From an uncultured Candidatus Saccharibacteria bacterium (GTDB taxonomy: Bacteria > Patescibacteriota > Saccharimonadia > Saccharimonadales > Saccharimonadaceae): a stretch of DNA of 17,280 bases. Within the stretch, counting starts at the first letter, position 1. Every line of letters begins with the position of its first letter. The stretch lies in the NCBI GenBank assembly GCA_947364965.1, contig CANAUU010000009.1, forward strand, positions 1-17,280. The letters are read 5' to 3'. Under the pieces are notes generated by a model. That model did not search any database and had not been told where the DNA came from. It was given only the letters and a program-made list of their open reading frames with translations. This document shows positions 1 to 5,834 of the stretch, piece after piece. The translations under genes and the position numbers were made by a program.

Positions 1-47
1 CTACACGTACTGACACACTCTTTCCCTACACGACGCTCTTCCGATCT
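1..47 (+). other. Illumina sequencing adapter, not genomic
   Basis: Bases 1-6 and 15-47 match the TruSeq universal (P5/read 1) adapter, ending in the familiar GCTCTTCCGATCT. The 8 bases between them (7-14, GTACTGAC) sit where the i5 index belongs and match the TruSeq HT index I recall as D508. Genomic sequence therefore begins at about base 48. The contig was assembled from an untrimmed read, so the upstream gene is cut by assembly and not by biology. Confidence 0.97.
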
Positions 48-48
48 T

Positions 49-336
49 GGGCGGGAGTTGGTCTATCTCTATAGTGGTTCGATTCGGCGATTACAGAGGT
101 ATAATGGAGTTTATGCGATTCAATGGTGGGCAATTACGCGGGCGCTTGGGGAGGGGCGGGCGCGGTATAATATGTATGGAGTGCGGCCGGTGGAAGGAAA
201 CGGGGTCTATCGCTTCAAACAAGGGTTTAGAGGGCACGTAGAGGAGCTTTTAGGGACTTTTGCGCTACCGGTGGGGTGGTTAGGCCGTTTGTATGTGGCG
301 CGGCTAAAAGAGTATGAATTTGGGGAATTACGATAG
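49..336 (+). CDS. FemAB-family peptidoglycan bridge aminoacyltransferase, C-terminal fragment
   Basis: This is the 3' end of a gene cut by the contig edge; the frame is open from base 49 and ends at TAG 334-336 (95 codons remain). The fragment reads GRELVYLYSGSIRR at its start, then IQWWAI, YNMYGV and GVYRFKQGF. The order matches the end of the FemAB/FemX/MurM GNAT-like fold, where a Y-x-Y-x-G segment, a W-x-x-I helix and a D/N-x-x-G-V strand precede the R-F-K-x-G-F motif near the C-terminus. Family members use aminoacyl-tRNA to add amino acids to lipid II or the stem peptide at the cytoplasmic membrane face. Substrate and acceptor cannot be read from this fragment. A TTG at 58 could be mistaken for a start, but coding sequence continues upstream of it. 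Confidence 0.8.
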   Translation, partial: GRELVYLYSGSIRRLQRYNGVYAIQWWAITRALGEGRARYNMYGVRPVEGNGVYRFKQGFRGHVEELLGTFALPVGWLGRLYVARLKEYEFGELR

Positions 337-353
337 GTTTTGCGCGGGGTGGC

Positions 354-368
354 TTGTAATTTTTACAA
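354..368. promoter_or_regulatory. Palindromic operator candidate on the -35
   Basis: TTGTAA-TTT-TTACAA is a perfect 6-bp inverted repeat with a 3-base centre, and its left arm is the -35 hexamer. A dimeric winged-helix protein bound here would block RNA polymerase. The next gene encodes such a protein, so autorepression is a reasonable inference; no binding evidence exists in the sequence itself. Confidence 0.4.
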
Positions 369-382
369 CAAAGGCGTATAAT
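354..382 (+). promoter_or_regulatory. Promoter of the winged-helix gene
   Basis: TTGTAA (354-359), a 17-bp spacer and a perfect TATAAT (377-382) lie 20 bp before the ATG at 402. A GAGAGGAAG purine-rich ribosome site sits just ahead of the start. Confidence 0.75.
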
Positions 383-401
383 TGAGGAAAAGAGAGGAAG
401 T

Positions 402-701
402 ATGCTGGATATTTTTATTACATCGCGGGTAAGACGGAAGATTGTGGTGGTTTTTGCGAAATATCCGGATTTTAAGACGCACGTGCGGGCTCTGTCGAAG
501 TTGATTAAGGAAGATCCGGGGAATATTCAGCGGGAACTACAGAGGTTGGAACGGGGAGGGTTTTTGCTGGTGACGCAGAAGGGGAATACGAAGATTTATC
601 AGATGAATAAGCAGTTCCCGTTGCTGAAGGAGTTGCAGAGCATGGTGATTAAATCGCAACAGATGTCAAAGGTGAACCGTTCGGACAAAACGATCGGGTA
701 G
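402..701 (+). CDS. ArsR-like winged-helix transcriptional regulator
   Basis: A 99-aa protein with a compact winged-helix fold. An N-terminal helix (SRVRRKIVVVFAKYP, about residues 8-22) is followed by helix-turn-helix segments containing LSKLIKEDPGNIQRELQRLERGG (about 31-53, in which N41 and R44 fall on the recognition helix) and a wing of the form FLLVTQKGNTKIYQMN. A helical tail (LLKELQSMVIKSQ) could dimerise. Many CPR and archaeal genomes carry short regulators of this shape. There are no metal-binding cysteine or histidine clusters, so metal sensing is unlikely. The ATG at 402 is well placed after GAGAGGAAG. The palindrome on its promoter suggests autoregulation; whether it also controls recJ downstream is unknown. 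Confidence 0.75.
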   Translation: MLDIFITSRVRRKIVVVFAKYPDFKTHVRALSKLIKEDPGNIQRELQRLERGGFLLVTQKGNTKIYQMNKQFPLLKELQSMVIKSQQMSKVNRSDKTIG

Positions 702-803
702 TTTGACGGGTTTGGGGCCGGTTTGGCTGGCGGACTTCGGTGGTGAATTGAGAAGTAATTTAGGGGTGGTGTCGGGGGTTTAGGTGATTGTGGAGGTATT
801 CAG

Positions 804-2414
804 GTGAGTAAAATATTTGATCAGTTATTGGAGAAACGAGGGTTTTCGCGGGGGTTTTTGCGGCCAAAATACGAGGAATCGGTTGACCCTTTTTTGTTGC
901 CAGATATGAAGGCGGCGGTGGAGCGGGTACGGGAGGCAGTCGACAGGGGTGAGAAGGTGCTGATTTATGGGGATTATGACGTGGATGGAGTGACGGCGAG
1001 CACGGTGCTTTTTGATGCTTTGATGCTGGCGGGGGTGAAAGAGGTGGAAATTATGCTACCGAACCGGTTTACGGATGGATATGGGATGAGTAAAAAAATT
1101 ATTCAAAAAGCGGTTTCGACAGGGGTGGGGCTAGTGATGACGGTGGACTGCGGAAGTCGAAATGATGAGATTATTAGGGAACTGAAAGAGTCGGGAGTTG
1201 ATACGGTGGTGACGGATCATCACGAATGCGGGGCGACTTTGCCGGAGGCGTTAGCGGTGGTGAATCCGAAGCGGAAAGATGTTGAAGTCGCGGCGGAGCT
1301 GAAGGAGCTGGCGGGGGTGGGAGTGGCGTTTAAGGTGGCACAGGCGCTAGTGAAAGAGGGGATGATCCCGGAGGGGCAGGAGAAGTGGCTGCTGGATTTG
1401 GTGGCGATTGGGACGGTGTGTGATAGCATGAAATTGACAGGGGAAAATCGGCGGCTTTGTCGGTATGGGCTGATGGTGTTAGAGAAGACGCGGCGACCGG
1501 GGCTTCGCGAGCTGATGCGGAATGCGGGGGTGAAGACACTGAACGGGGAGGCGATTGGCTATCAGATGGGCCCGAGATTGAATGCGGCGGGGCGGATGGA
1601 TTCGGCGGAGCGAGCGTTGAAGGTTTTGATGGAGAAAAAGAAGGTTGTGGCGGTGAGCTTGGCGGCGGAGCTTGAGGGGCTGAATGAGGAGCGGCGGAAG
1701 GCGCAGGCGGCGGCGATTGACGAGATAAAGGAGCGGGGGATTCAGGGGGGGGCGGTGATTATAGAGCGGGGGGAGTGGCATGAGGGGGTGCTGGGGATTA
1801 TCGCAGGGAGATTGACGGAGGAGTATAAGCGGCCGTCGTTTGTCCTGTCGGAGGTTGATGGGGTGTTGAAGGGGTCGGGAAGGAGTTTCGGGGAGTTTAA
1901 TCTGGCGGAGGCATTGGATGCGTGTCGAGAATATATCATTGGTGGCGGCGGGCACGCGGGGGCGTGCGGGGTGAAGGTGGCGTCGGAGAAATTGGCGGAT
2001 TTTCGGAAGGCGATGAATGCGTATTATGAAAGTTTGGGGCTGACGAATCAGGAGAGGTTTCTTGGGGTGAGGGAAGATCTCGCGGTGGAGGATTTTGAAG
2101 AGTTTTCGCTGGAGCTGGTTGAGGAACTTCGAGAATTGGAGCCGTATGGGGAGGGAAACCAGGAACCGGTGTTCTTGTTGCCGGGGGTGAGAGTGATGGA
2201 GGTGGCGCGGCTGGGGGCGGATAAACAACATTTGCGGATGATGGTGTGGGATAAGGCGGGGAAGCGGATGAAATTGATCGAGTTTTATGCGCCGGAGGAG
2301 CATCTCGGGGTGCGGGAGGGGGACACGGTGAATGTGTGGGCGGTGCTGACGGAGAACGAATTTCGGGGGTTGAGGAGTGTGGAGGGGAGGATTGTAAGGA
2401 TGGAGGTAGCCTAG
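804..2414 (+). CDS. recJ: Single-stranded-DNA-specific 5'-3' exonuclease RecJ
   Basis: A 536-aa DHH-family nuclease, close to the usual length of about 550-580. The catalytic motifs are in order: YGDYDVDG (residues 55-62), the DCGS metal site (about 115-118), VTDHH (136-140), GPRLNAAGRM (about 256-265) and the DHHA1 glycine-rich GGGGHAGACG (380-389). A C-terminal OB-like domain follows (about 430-536). RecJ degrades single-stranded DNA 5'-3' in recombination, mismatch and base-excision repair using Mn2+/Mg2+ held by the aspartates and histidines. GTG 804 is chosen because GTGGAGG lies about 7 bases upstream and no upstream start in frame is better. No convincing promoter is seen in the 102-bp gap from the regulator gene, so cotranscription with it is possible. 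Confidence 0.95.
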   Translation: MSKIFDQLLEKRGFSRGFLRPKYEESVDPFLLPDMKAAVERVREAVDRGEKVLIYGDYDVDGVTASTVLFDALMLAGVKEVEIMLPNRFTDGYGMSKKIIQKAVSTGVGLVMTVDCGSRNDEIIRELKESGVDTVVTDHHECGATLPEALAVVNPKRKDVEVAAELKELAGVGVAFKVAQALVKEGMIPEGQEKWLLDLVAIGTVCDSMKLTGENRRLCRYGLMVLEKTRRPGLRELMRNAGVKTLNGEAIGYQMGPRLNAAGRMDSAERALKVLMEKKKVVAVSLAAELEGLNEERRKAQAAAIDEIKERGIQGGAVIIERGEWHEGVLGIIAGRLTEEYKRPSFVLSEVDGVLKGSGRSFGEFNLAEALDACREYIIGGGGHAGACGVKVASEKLADFRKAMNAYYESLGLTNQERFLGVREDLAVEDFEEFSLELVEELRELEPYGEGNQEPVFLLPGVRVMEVARLGADKQHLRMMVWDKAGKRMKLIEFYAPEEHLGVREGDTVNVWAVLTENEFRGLRSVEGRIVRMEVA

Positions 2415-2417
2415 CGT

Positions 2418-2514
2418 GGCTTGAAGATGCTTTTTATGAGCCGGTGGACCTCTCCTCATCCAAAGAATCGGACTCGGTCCAGCCGGAAATGCTCATAAAA
2501 AGCATCTTCGAGCC
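2418..2514 (+). repeat. Long near-perfect inverted repeat after recJ (terminator, structured RNA or MITE-like)
   Basis: Arms 2418-2441 and 2491-2514 are complementary over 24 bp with a single T-G wobble. Inside them, CGG (2442-2444) pairs with CCG (2483-2485) and TGGACC (2445-2450) with GGTCCA (2476-2481), separated by small bulges, leaving a 25-nt loop at 2451-2475. The hairpin begins 3 bases after the recJ TAG and is followed by a loose T-rich run (GTTGTTTTCTT). It may end recJ transcription, but a 24-bp mixed-composition stem is unusual for a plain terminator. I see no transposase and no clear target duplication. Confidence 0.85.
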
Positions 2515-2564
2515 CCTGTTGTTTTCTTATTCTGCTAGTTTTGTATTGGCGTGGGTTTCAGAAG

Positions 2565-2594
2565 TTGACATATGCACTCGTTGCCGAGTATAGG
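2565..2594 (+). promoter_or_regulatory. Possible promoter in the recJ-rpsU gap
   Basis: A consensus TTGACA (2565-2570) is followed after 18 bp by TATAGG (2589-2594). No plus-strand gene starts before the terminator at 2649-2680, so if active it would make a short RNA of about 80 nt. Confidence 0.3.
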
Positions 2595-2648
2595 CGGTTG
2601 ATTTGGGGGATTAAAAAATCGCCCTGAGGTGAGACGGAAGATAAGACA

Positions 2649-2680
2649 AAAAAATATACCGGGGGACCGGTATATTTTTT
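2649..2680. terminator. Bidirectional rho-independent terminator (rpsU)
   Basis: Perfect 14-bp stem: left arm 2649-2662, loop GGGA 2663-2666, right arm 2667-2680. It has an A7 run on one side (2648-2654) and T6 on the other, so it can work in both directions. On the minus strand it ends rpsU, and the two last bases of the rpsU stop codon lie inside the stem. Confidence 0.9.
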
Positions 2681-2897
2681 ATTTGAGCCCGAGGCGCATA
2701 CGCTCGGCTTTTTCGGCGCGACGGATTTCGCGGATGATAGCCTTGCTGCGGCGTTCGCGTTTAGAAATCGGCTTAGAGAAGCGCATTTGCGACTTTTTCA
2801 GAGGCATGATACCGCTCTGCAGAACCTTGCGGTTGAAGCGGCGAATCAAGTTCTCGTTCGCCTCGTTCTGGTCTTTCCTAATTACTTTGATTGCCAT
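2679..2897 (-). CDS. rpsU: Small ribosomal subunit protein bS21
   Basis: A 72-aa, very basic protein. MAIKVIRKDQNEANENLIRR and the following FNRKVLQSGI fit bS21, whose hallmark is a short acidic N-terminus, an R-R-F-x-R helix and a basic K/R-rich second helix (here SKRERRSKAIIREIRR). bS21 binds the 30S platform near the anti-Shine-Dalgarno end of 16S rRNA and helps initiation. The promoter's -10 lies only 8 bases before the ATG, so the predicted transcript starts 1-3 bases ahead of the start codon, and there is no Shine-Dalgarno sequence. Its terminator overlaps the stop codon. The gene is therefore almost exactly one transcript long. It is divergent from adk. Confidence 0.9.
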   Translation of the reverse strand: MAIKVIRKDQNEANENLIRRFNRKVLQSGIMPLKKSQMRFSKPISKRERRSKAIIREIRRAEKAERMRLGLK

Positions 2898-2905
2898 ATA
2901 TCGTT

Positions 2906-2934
2906 ATTATATCAAACTTTCTCTAATCTGCCAA
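2906..2934 (-). promoter_or_regulatory. rpsU promoter
   Basis: On the minus strand TTGGCA (2934-2929), a 17-bp spacer and TATAAT (2911-2906). The expected start site, about 7 bases beyond the -10, is at about 2899, two bases before the ATG. Confidence 0.85.
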
Positions 2935-2980
2935 CCCCTATTTTCGGAGTGGTTTTGGCGGGTTCGAGCGGGATTTGTAG

Positions 2981-2986
2981 TATAAT
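2981..2986 (+). promoter_or_regulatory. adk -10 element
   Basis: A perfect TATAAT 18 bp before the adk ATG, with no good -35 at 16-18 bp (the nearest TTGGCG is 20 bp away). A GAAGGAG ribosome site follows at about 2993-2999. Confidence 0.55.
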
Positions 2987-3004
2987 GTAATTGAAGGAGA
3001 ATAA

Positions 3005-3592
3005 ATGATTATATTGATGGGGCTAGCGGGCTCGGGGAAAAGCACGCAGGGTAAAATGCTGGCGGAGGAAACCGGGCGGGTGTGGCTGTCGGCAGGGCAA
3101 GTCTTACGCGAAACAGGGCAGTTTGATGAGATTATGAAGCAGGGGGTGCTGGTTGATGACATGCTGACGGTGAAGCTGATGGCGCAGAAGATGGCGGAGG
3201 TGGTGCGGAGCGGCCGGGATGCGATTTTGGATGGTTTTCCGAGAGATGTGGAGCAGGCGGAATGGATTGCGGAGAATATTGCGTCTGTGATTAAACTTAT
3301 TGTTCGGATAAATGTGCCGAAAGAGGAGCTGCTGCGAAGATTGGAGTTGCGGGGGCGGGCGGATGACTTGGATAGGGGCGCGATTGAGAAACGGTTTCAG
3401 ATTGTTGAACAAAATATTTATTCAGTTTGTGGGATCTTGAGGGCGAAGGGGGTGGCGGTGCGTGATATTGATGGGACAGGGACGCCGGAAGAGGTTTATG
3501 AGAGGCTAAAAGCCGTAGTAGATGAGATCGAAGGGGCGGAGCGGATGGAAATGACGGATATTGAAGATGATAACCGGGTGGCAGAGGAGTAG
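3005..3592 (+). CDS. adk: Adenylate kinase (short-lid nucleoside monophosphate kinase)
   Basis: A 195-aa P-loop kinase. The Walker A motif is GLAGSGKST (residues 6-14; most Adks have GxPGSGKGT). The NMP-binding region contains LR at 34-35 and GVLVDD (47-52), the signature DGFPRD is at 76-81, and the short lid is bounded by RGRADD (116-121) with the catalytic arginines. No Cys4 zinc lid is present. The enzyme interconverts ATP + AMP and 2 ADP. The last 20 residues or so (after EIEGAERMEM) form an acidic tail with no known motif. It is followed 47 bp later by map; adk-map order is the ancient arrangement seen in ribosomal protein operons, here detached from ribosomal genes. The single changed P-loop residue (T14 for G-T) makes a related NMP kinase possible, but adenylate kinase is the best call. 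Confidence 0.85.
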   Translation: MIILMGLAGSGKSTQGKMLAEETGRVWLSAGQVLRETGQFDEIMKQGVLVDDMLTVKLMAQKMAEVVRSGRDAILDGFPRDVEQAEWIAENIASVIKLIVRINVPKEELLRRLELRGRADDLDRGAIEKRFQIVEQNIYSVCGILRAKGVAVRDIDGTGTPEEVYERLKAVVDEIEGAERMEMTDIEDDNRVAEE

Positions 3593-3639
3593 GCGACGGG
3601 TGATATGGGAGTAAAATGATGGGTGGTAGAGGAGCAAAA

Positions 3640-4416
3640 ATGAGTAAAAAAATTGTTCAAGAAGCGGAAAATATCGAGGAGAAGGCGCGCGTGATGCGAG
3701 CTGGGGGGAAGATTTTGGGTGGGATTTTGCGTGATTTGAAGGAATATGTGAAGCCGGGAATGACGGGGAAAGAGGTGGATGCTTGGGTGCGGGCGGAAAC
3801 TGAGAAACGGGGGGCGAAGGTGGCTTATGACTACCTGGAGGAGGATTTTCCGGGGGCGATTTGTATTTCGGTGAACGACGAGATTGTACATGGGACGCCG
3901 ACGGATTACGTTTTTGAGGAGGGGGATAAGGTGTCGTTTGATATGGATTTACTATATCAGGAGTATTATACTGATGCGGGGTTCACGATGTTGGTGGGCG
4001 GTAAGGGGTCGCCAGCGGTGAAACAGATGATAAAAACGGTGGAGCAGGCGCTCTGGGCGGGGATTGATAAGGTGGAACCGGGAGCGCGGATTGGCGATAT
4101 TGGTTATGCGGTGGAGAAAGTGCTTCGGAAGGGGAAATTGGGGGTGATTGAGAATTACGTGGGGCATGGAATTGGGCGTGAGATGCATATGAAGCCGGAG
4201 GTGCCGAATTATGGGATTCGAGGAACGGGGTATAAGTTGAAGGTGGGGGATGCGATTTGTGTCGAGCCGATGGCGTGCTTGGGGAAGCCAGCGAATTACG
4301 TGGATCCGGAGAGTGGTTGGGCGGTGAAGTTGAAGGATGGGTCGATTGGGTGCTACTGTGAGCATACAATTCTGGTGACGGAAGACGGGTGTGAGGTATT
4401 GACGTTGCCGGAGTGA
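3640..4416 (+). CDS. map: Methionine aminopeptidase, type I
   Basis: About 258 aa, removing the initiator methionine from nascent proteins with a two-metal centre. All ligands of the pita-bread fold are visible: H84 in EIVHGTP, D101 in SFDMD, D112 in YTDAGFT, the His in GHGIGREMHMKPEVPNYG, E in CVEPMACLGK and E in YCEHTILVTE. Two starts are possible. ATG 3640 (MSKKIV) has AGAGGAG five bases ahead and gives a normal N-terminus; ATG 3616 has GGGAG four bases ahead and adds MMGGRGAK. I prefer 3640. The gene ends in adjacent TGA and TAG codons. The ftsA promoter lies in its last codons. Confidence 0.95.
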   Translation: MSKKIVQEAENIEEKARVMRAGGKILGGILRDLKEYVKPGMTGKEVDAWVRAETEKRGAKVAYDYLEEDFPGAICISVNDEIVHGTPTDYVFEEGDKVSFDMDLLYQEYYTDAGFTMLVGGKGSPAVKQMIKTVEQALWAGIDKVEPGARIGDIGYAVEKVLRKGKLGVIENYVGHGIGREMHMKPEVPNYGIRGTGYKLKVGDAICVEPMACLGKPANYVDPESGWAVKLKDGSIGCYCEHTILVTEDGCEVLTLPE

Positions 4417-4428
4417 TAGTGGTATAAT
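4399..4428 (+). promoter_or_regulatory. ftsA promoter inside the end of map
   Basis: TTGACG (4399-4404), an 18-bp spacer and a perfect TATAAT (4423-4428). The -35 lies within the last map codons (stop at 4414-4416). The ATG of ftsA is at 4435, seven bases after the -10, which is the expected +1 itself. Confidence 0.8.
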
Positions 4429-4434
4429 ACGCTT

Positions 4435-5670
4435 ATGGATGAAATTTCACGCTACGCAGTAGGTCTTGACATCGGCACGAGCACGGTTCGGGCGGTGGTA
4501 GCGAGCGTGATGAAAGACGGTCGCCTCAATGTGATTGGTTCGGCGGAGGTGCCGAATAGTGGGATGCGGCGGGGGGCGGTGGTGAACTTGGCGGGACCGG
4601 CGCAGGCGATTGATCGAGTTTTGGGGGAAGTTGAACGGATGGGGGGATATGAGATTAATGCGGCGACGATTTCGATTAATGGGTCGCAGATTTTGTCAAC
4701 ACGAACAGAGGGGAAGATTGCGGCGGTGACGGCGAATCATGAGATTAATCAGGACGATTTGGCGCGGTTGACGTCGGTGGCGCTGGAGGGGGAAATCCCG
4801 GCGAATCAGGAAATTTTGGATGTGGTGCCGCTGCAGTATGTTCTGGATGGTCAGGCGGGGATTAAGGACCCGCTAGGGATGGTGGCGCTGAAAATTGAGA
4901 TGCAGGCGAATGTGGTTTCGACGTTGGTTTCGACTTACGATAATTTGCGGAAGGCGTCGGAGTCGGCGAATGTGACGCCGGAGCGGGTGGTGCCGAGCGT
5001 GGTAGCTTCAGCGCGAGCGGTTTTGACCGAGAGGCAGATGGAGAACGGGGTAGCGGTGGTGGATATTGGTTCATCGACGACTGGGGTGGCGATTTATGAA
5101 GAAAGTGATTTGCAGTATGTCGGCGTGGTGCCGGTCGGTTCGAATAATATTACGAATGACCTGGCGGTGATGCTGGCGATTGACACAGAGGTGGCTGAGG
5201 AGATTAAACGGCGGTTTGCGACGGGGAGCTTTGGCGAGAACGAGGAACCGGTGGTGATTCGTTGGCGGGGGAAGGATTTGCATTTTGAGCGAGATCAGAT
5301 TGATGAAGTAGTACAGGCGCGGCTGGATGAGATTTTGGAGCTGGTTCATAAGGAATTGAAGCGGGCGCGATATGAGCAGCGGTTGCCGGAGGGAGTGGTT
5401 TTGACTGGGGGCGGCGCGCGAATGCGAGATATTGATAAGTTTGTGCGAATGACGCTGGGAATGTCGGTGAAAATCGGTGCGCCGACGGGATTGTCTGGGC
5501 TAGTGGAGAAGATTCAGAAGCCGGAGTTCGCGGCGGCGGTGGGGTTGATGTTGACGTCGGCGGAAAATGAGGGGCGAGCAGCGGTGCCGAAGAAGGCGCA
5601 TAAGAAGTCTGCGAAGAAATCGGGTGAAAAAGGCTCAGGGTTTTTGAAAAAGTTTTTTGGCAAGTTTTAA
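4435..5670 (+). CDS. ftsA: Cell division protein FtsA
   Basis: A 411-aa actin-fold protein that tethers FtsZ filaments to the membrane. The phosphate-1 motif is VGLDIGTST (about 9-17), the phosphate-2 motif is VVDIGSSTTGVAI (about 209-221), and the adenosine motif is GVVLTGGGARM (about 322-332). The SHS2/1C region lies between the first two. The last residues, after a lysine-rich linker (KKAHKKSAKKSGEKG), form a short amphipathic helix, FLKKFFGKF, the usual FtsA membrane anchor. The predicted transcript begins at or next to the ATG and no Shine-Dalgarno is present, so translation is probably leaderless from the 4423 promoter. ftsZ follows after 164 bp with its own -10. Confidence 0.93.
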   Translation: MDEISRYAVGLDIGTSTVRAVVASVMKDGRLNVIGSAEVPNSGMRRGAVVNLAGPAQAIDRVLGEVERMGGYEINAATISINGSQILSTRTEGKIAAVTANHEINQDDLARLTSVALEGEIPANQEILDVVPLQYVLDGQAGIKDPLGMVALKIEMQANVVSTLVSTYDNLRKASESANVTPERVVPSVVASARAVLTERQMENGVAVVDIGSSTTGVAIYEESDLQYVGVVPVGSNNITNDLAVMLAIDTEVAEEIKRRFATGSFGENEEPVVIRWRGKDLHFERDQIDEVVQARLDEILELVHKELKRARYEQRLPEGVVLTGGGARMRDIDKFVRMTLGMSVKIGAPTGLSGLVEKIQKPEFAAAVGLMLTSAENEGRAAVPKKAHKKSAKKSGEKGSGFLKKFFGKF

Positions 5671-5799
5671 GATTATACCTTAGCGAGTAGGTGCAATACT
5701 TTTGTGAGCTGGTGAACCTTTCAAAAGACTTATTTGTGAGATGCTGTTGTCGTTTTCTCGTGTGAAATCTTTGAAATCCCTTCATTTCTGGGGAAGTTG

Positions 5800-5808
5800 T
5801 GCTATACT
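5800..5808 (+). promoter_or_regulatory. ftsZ extended -10 promoter
   Basis: TGC-TATACT (5800-5808) is an extended -10 element 26 bp before the preferred ATG. There is no good -35, which is tolerated with an extended -10. The rest of the 164-bp ftsA-ftsZ gap shows no gene. Confidence 0.6.
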
Positions 5809-5834
5809 GAAAGAAGATATAAGTGGAGAAAAAT

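Noticed and set aside
702..803. tRNA or promoter between the winged-helix gene and recJ
   Set aside because: No cloverleaf, no TTC loop and no usable -10 could be found.
1479..2459. Long minus-strand frame opposite recJ (326 codons)
   Set aside because: It is fully antisense to a gene with all RecJ motifs, and its product is a His/Pro/Arg-rich chain typical of reading G-rich coding DNA backwards.
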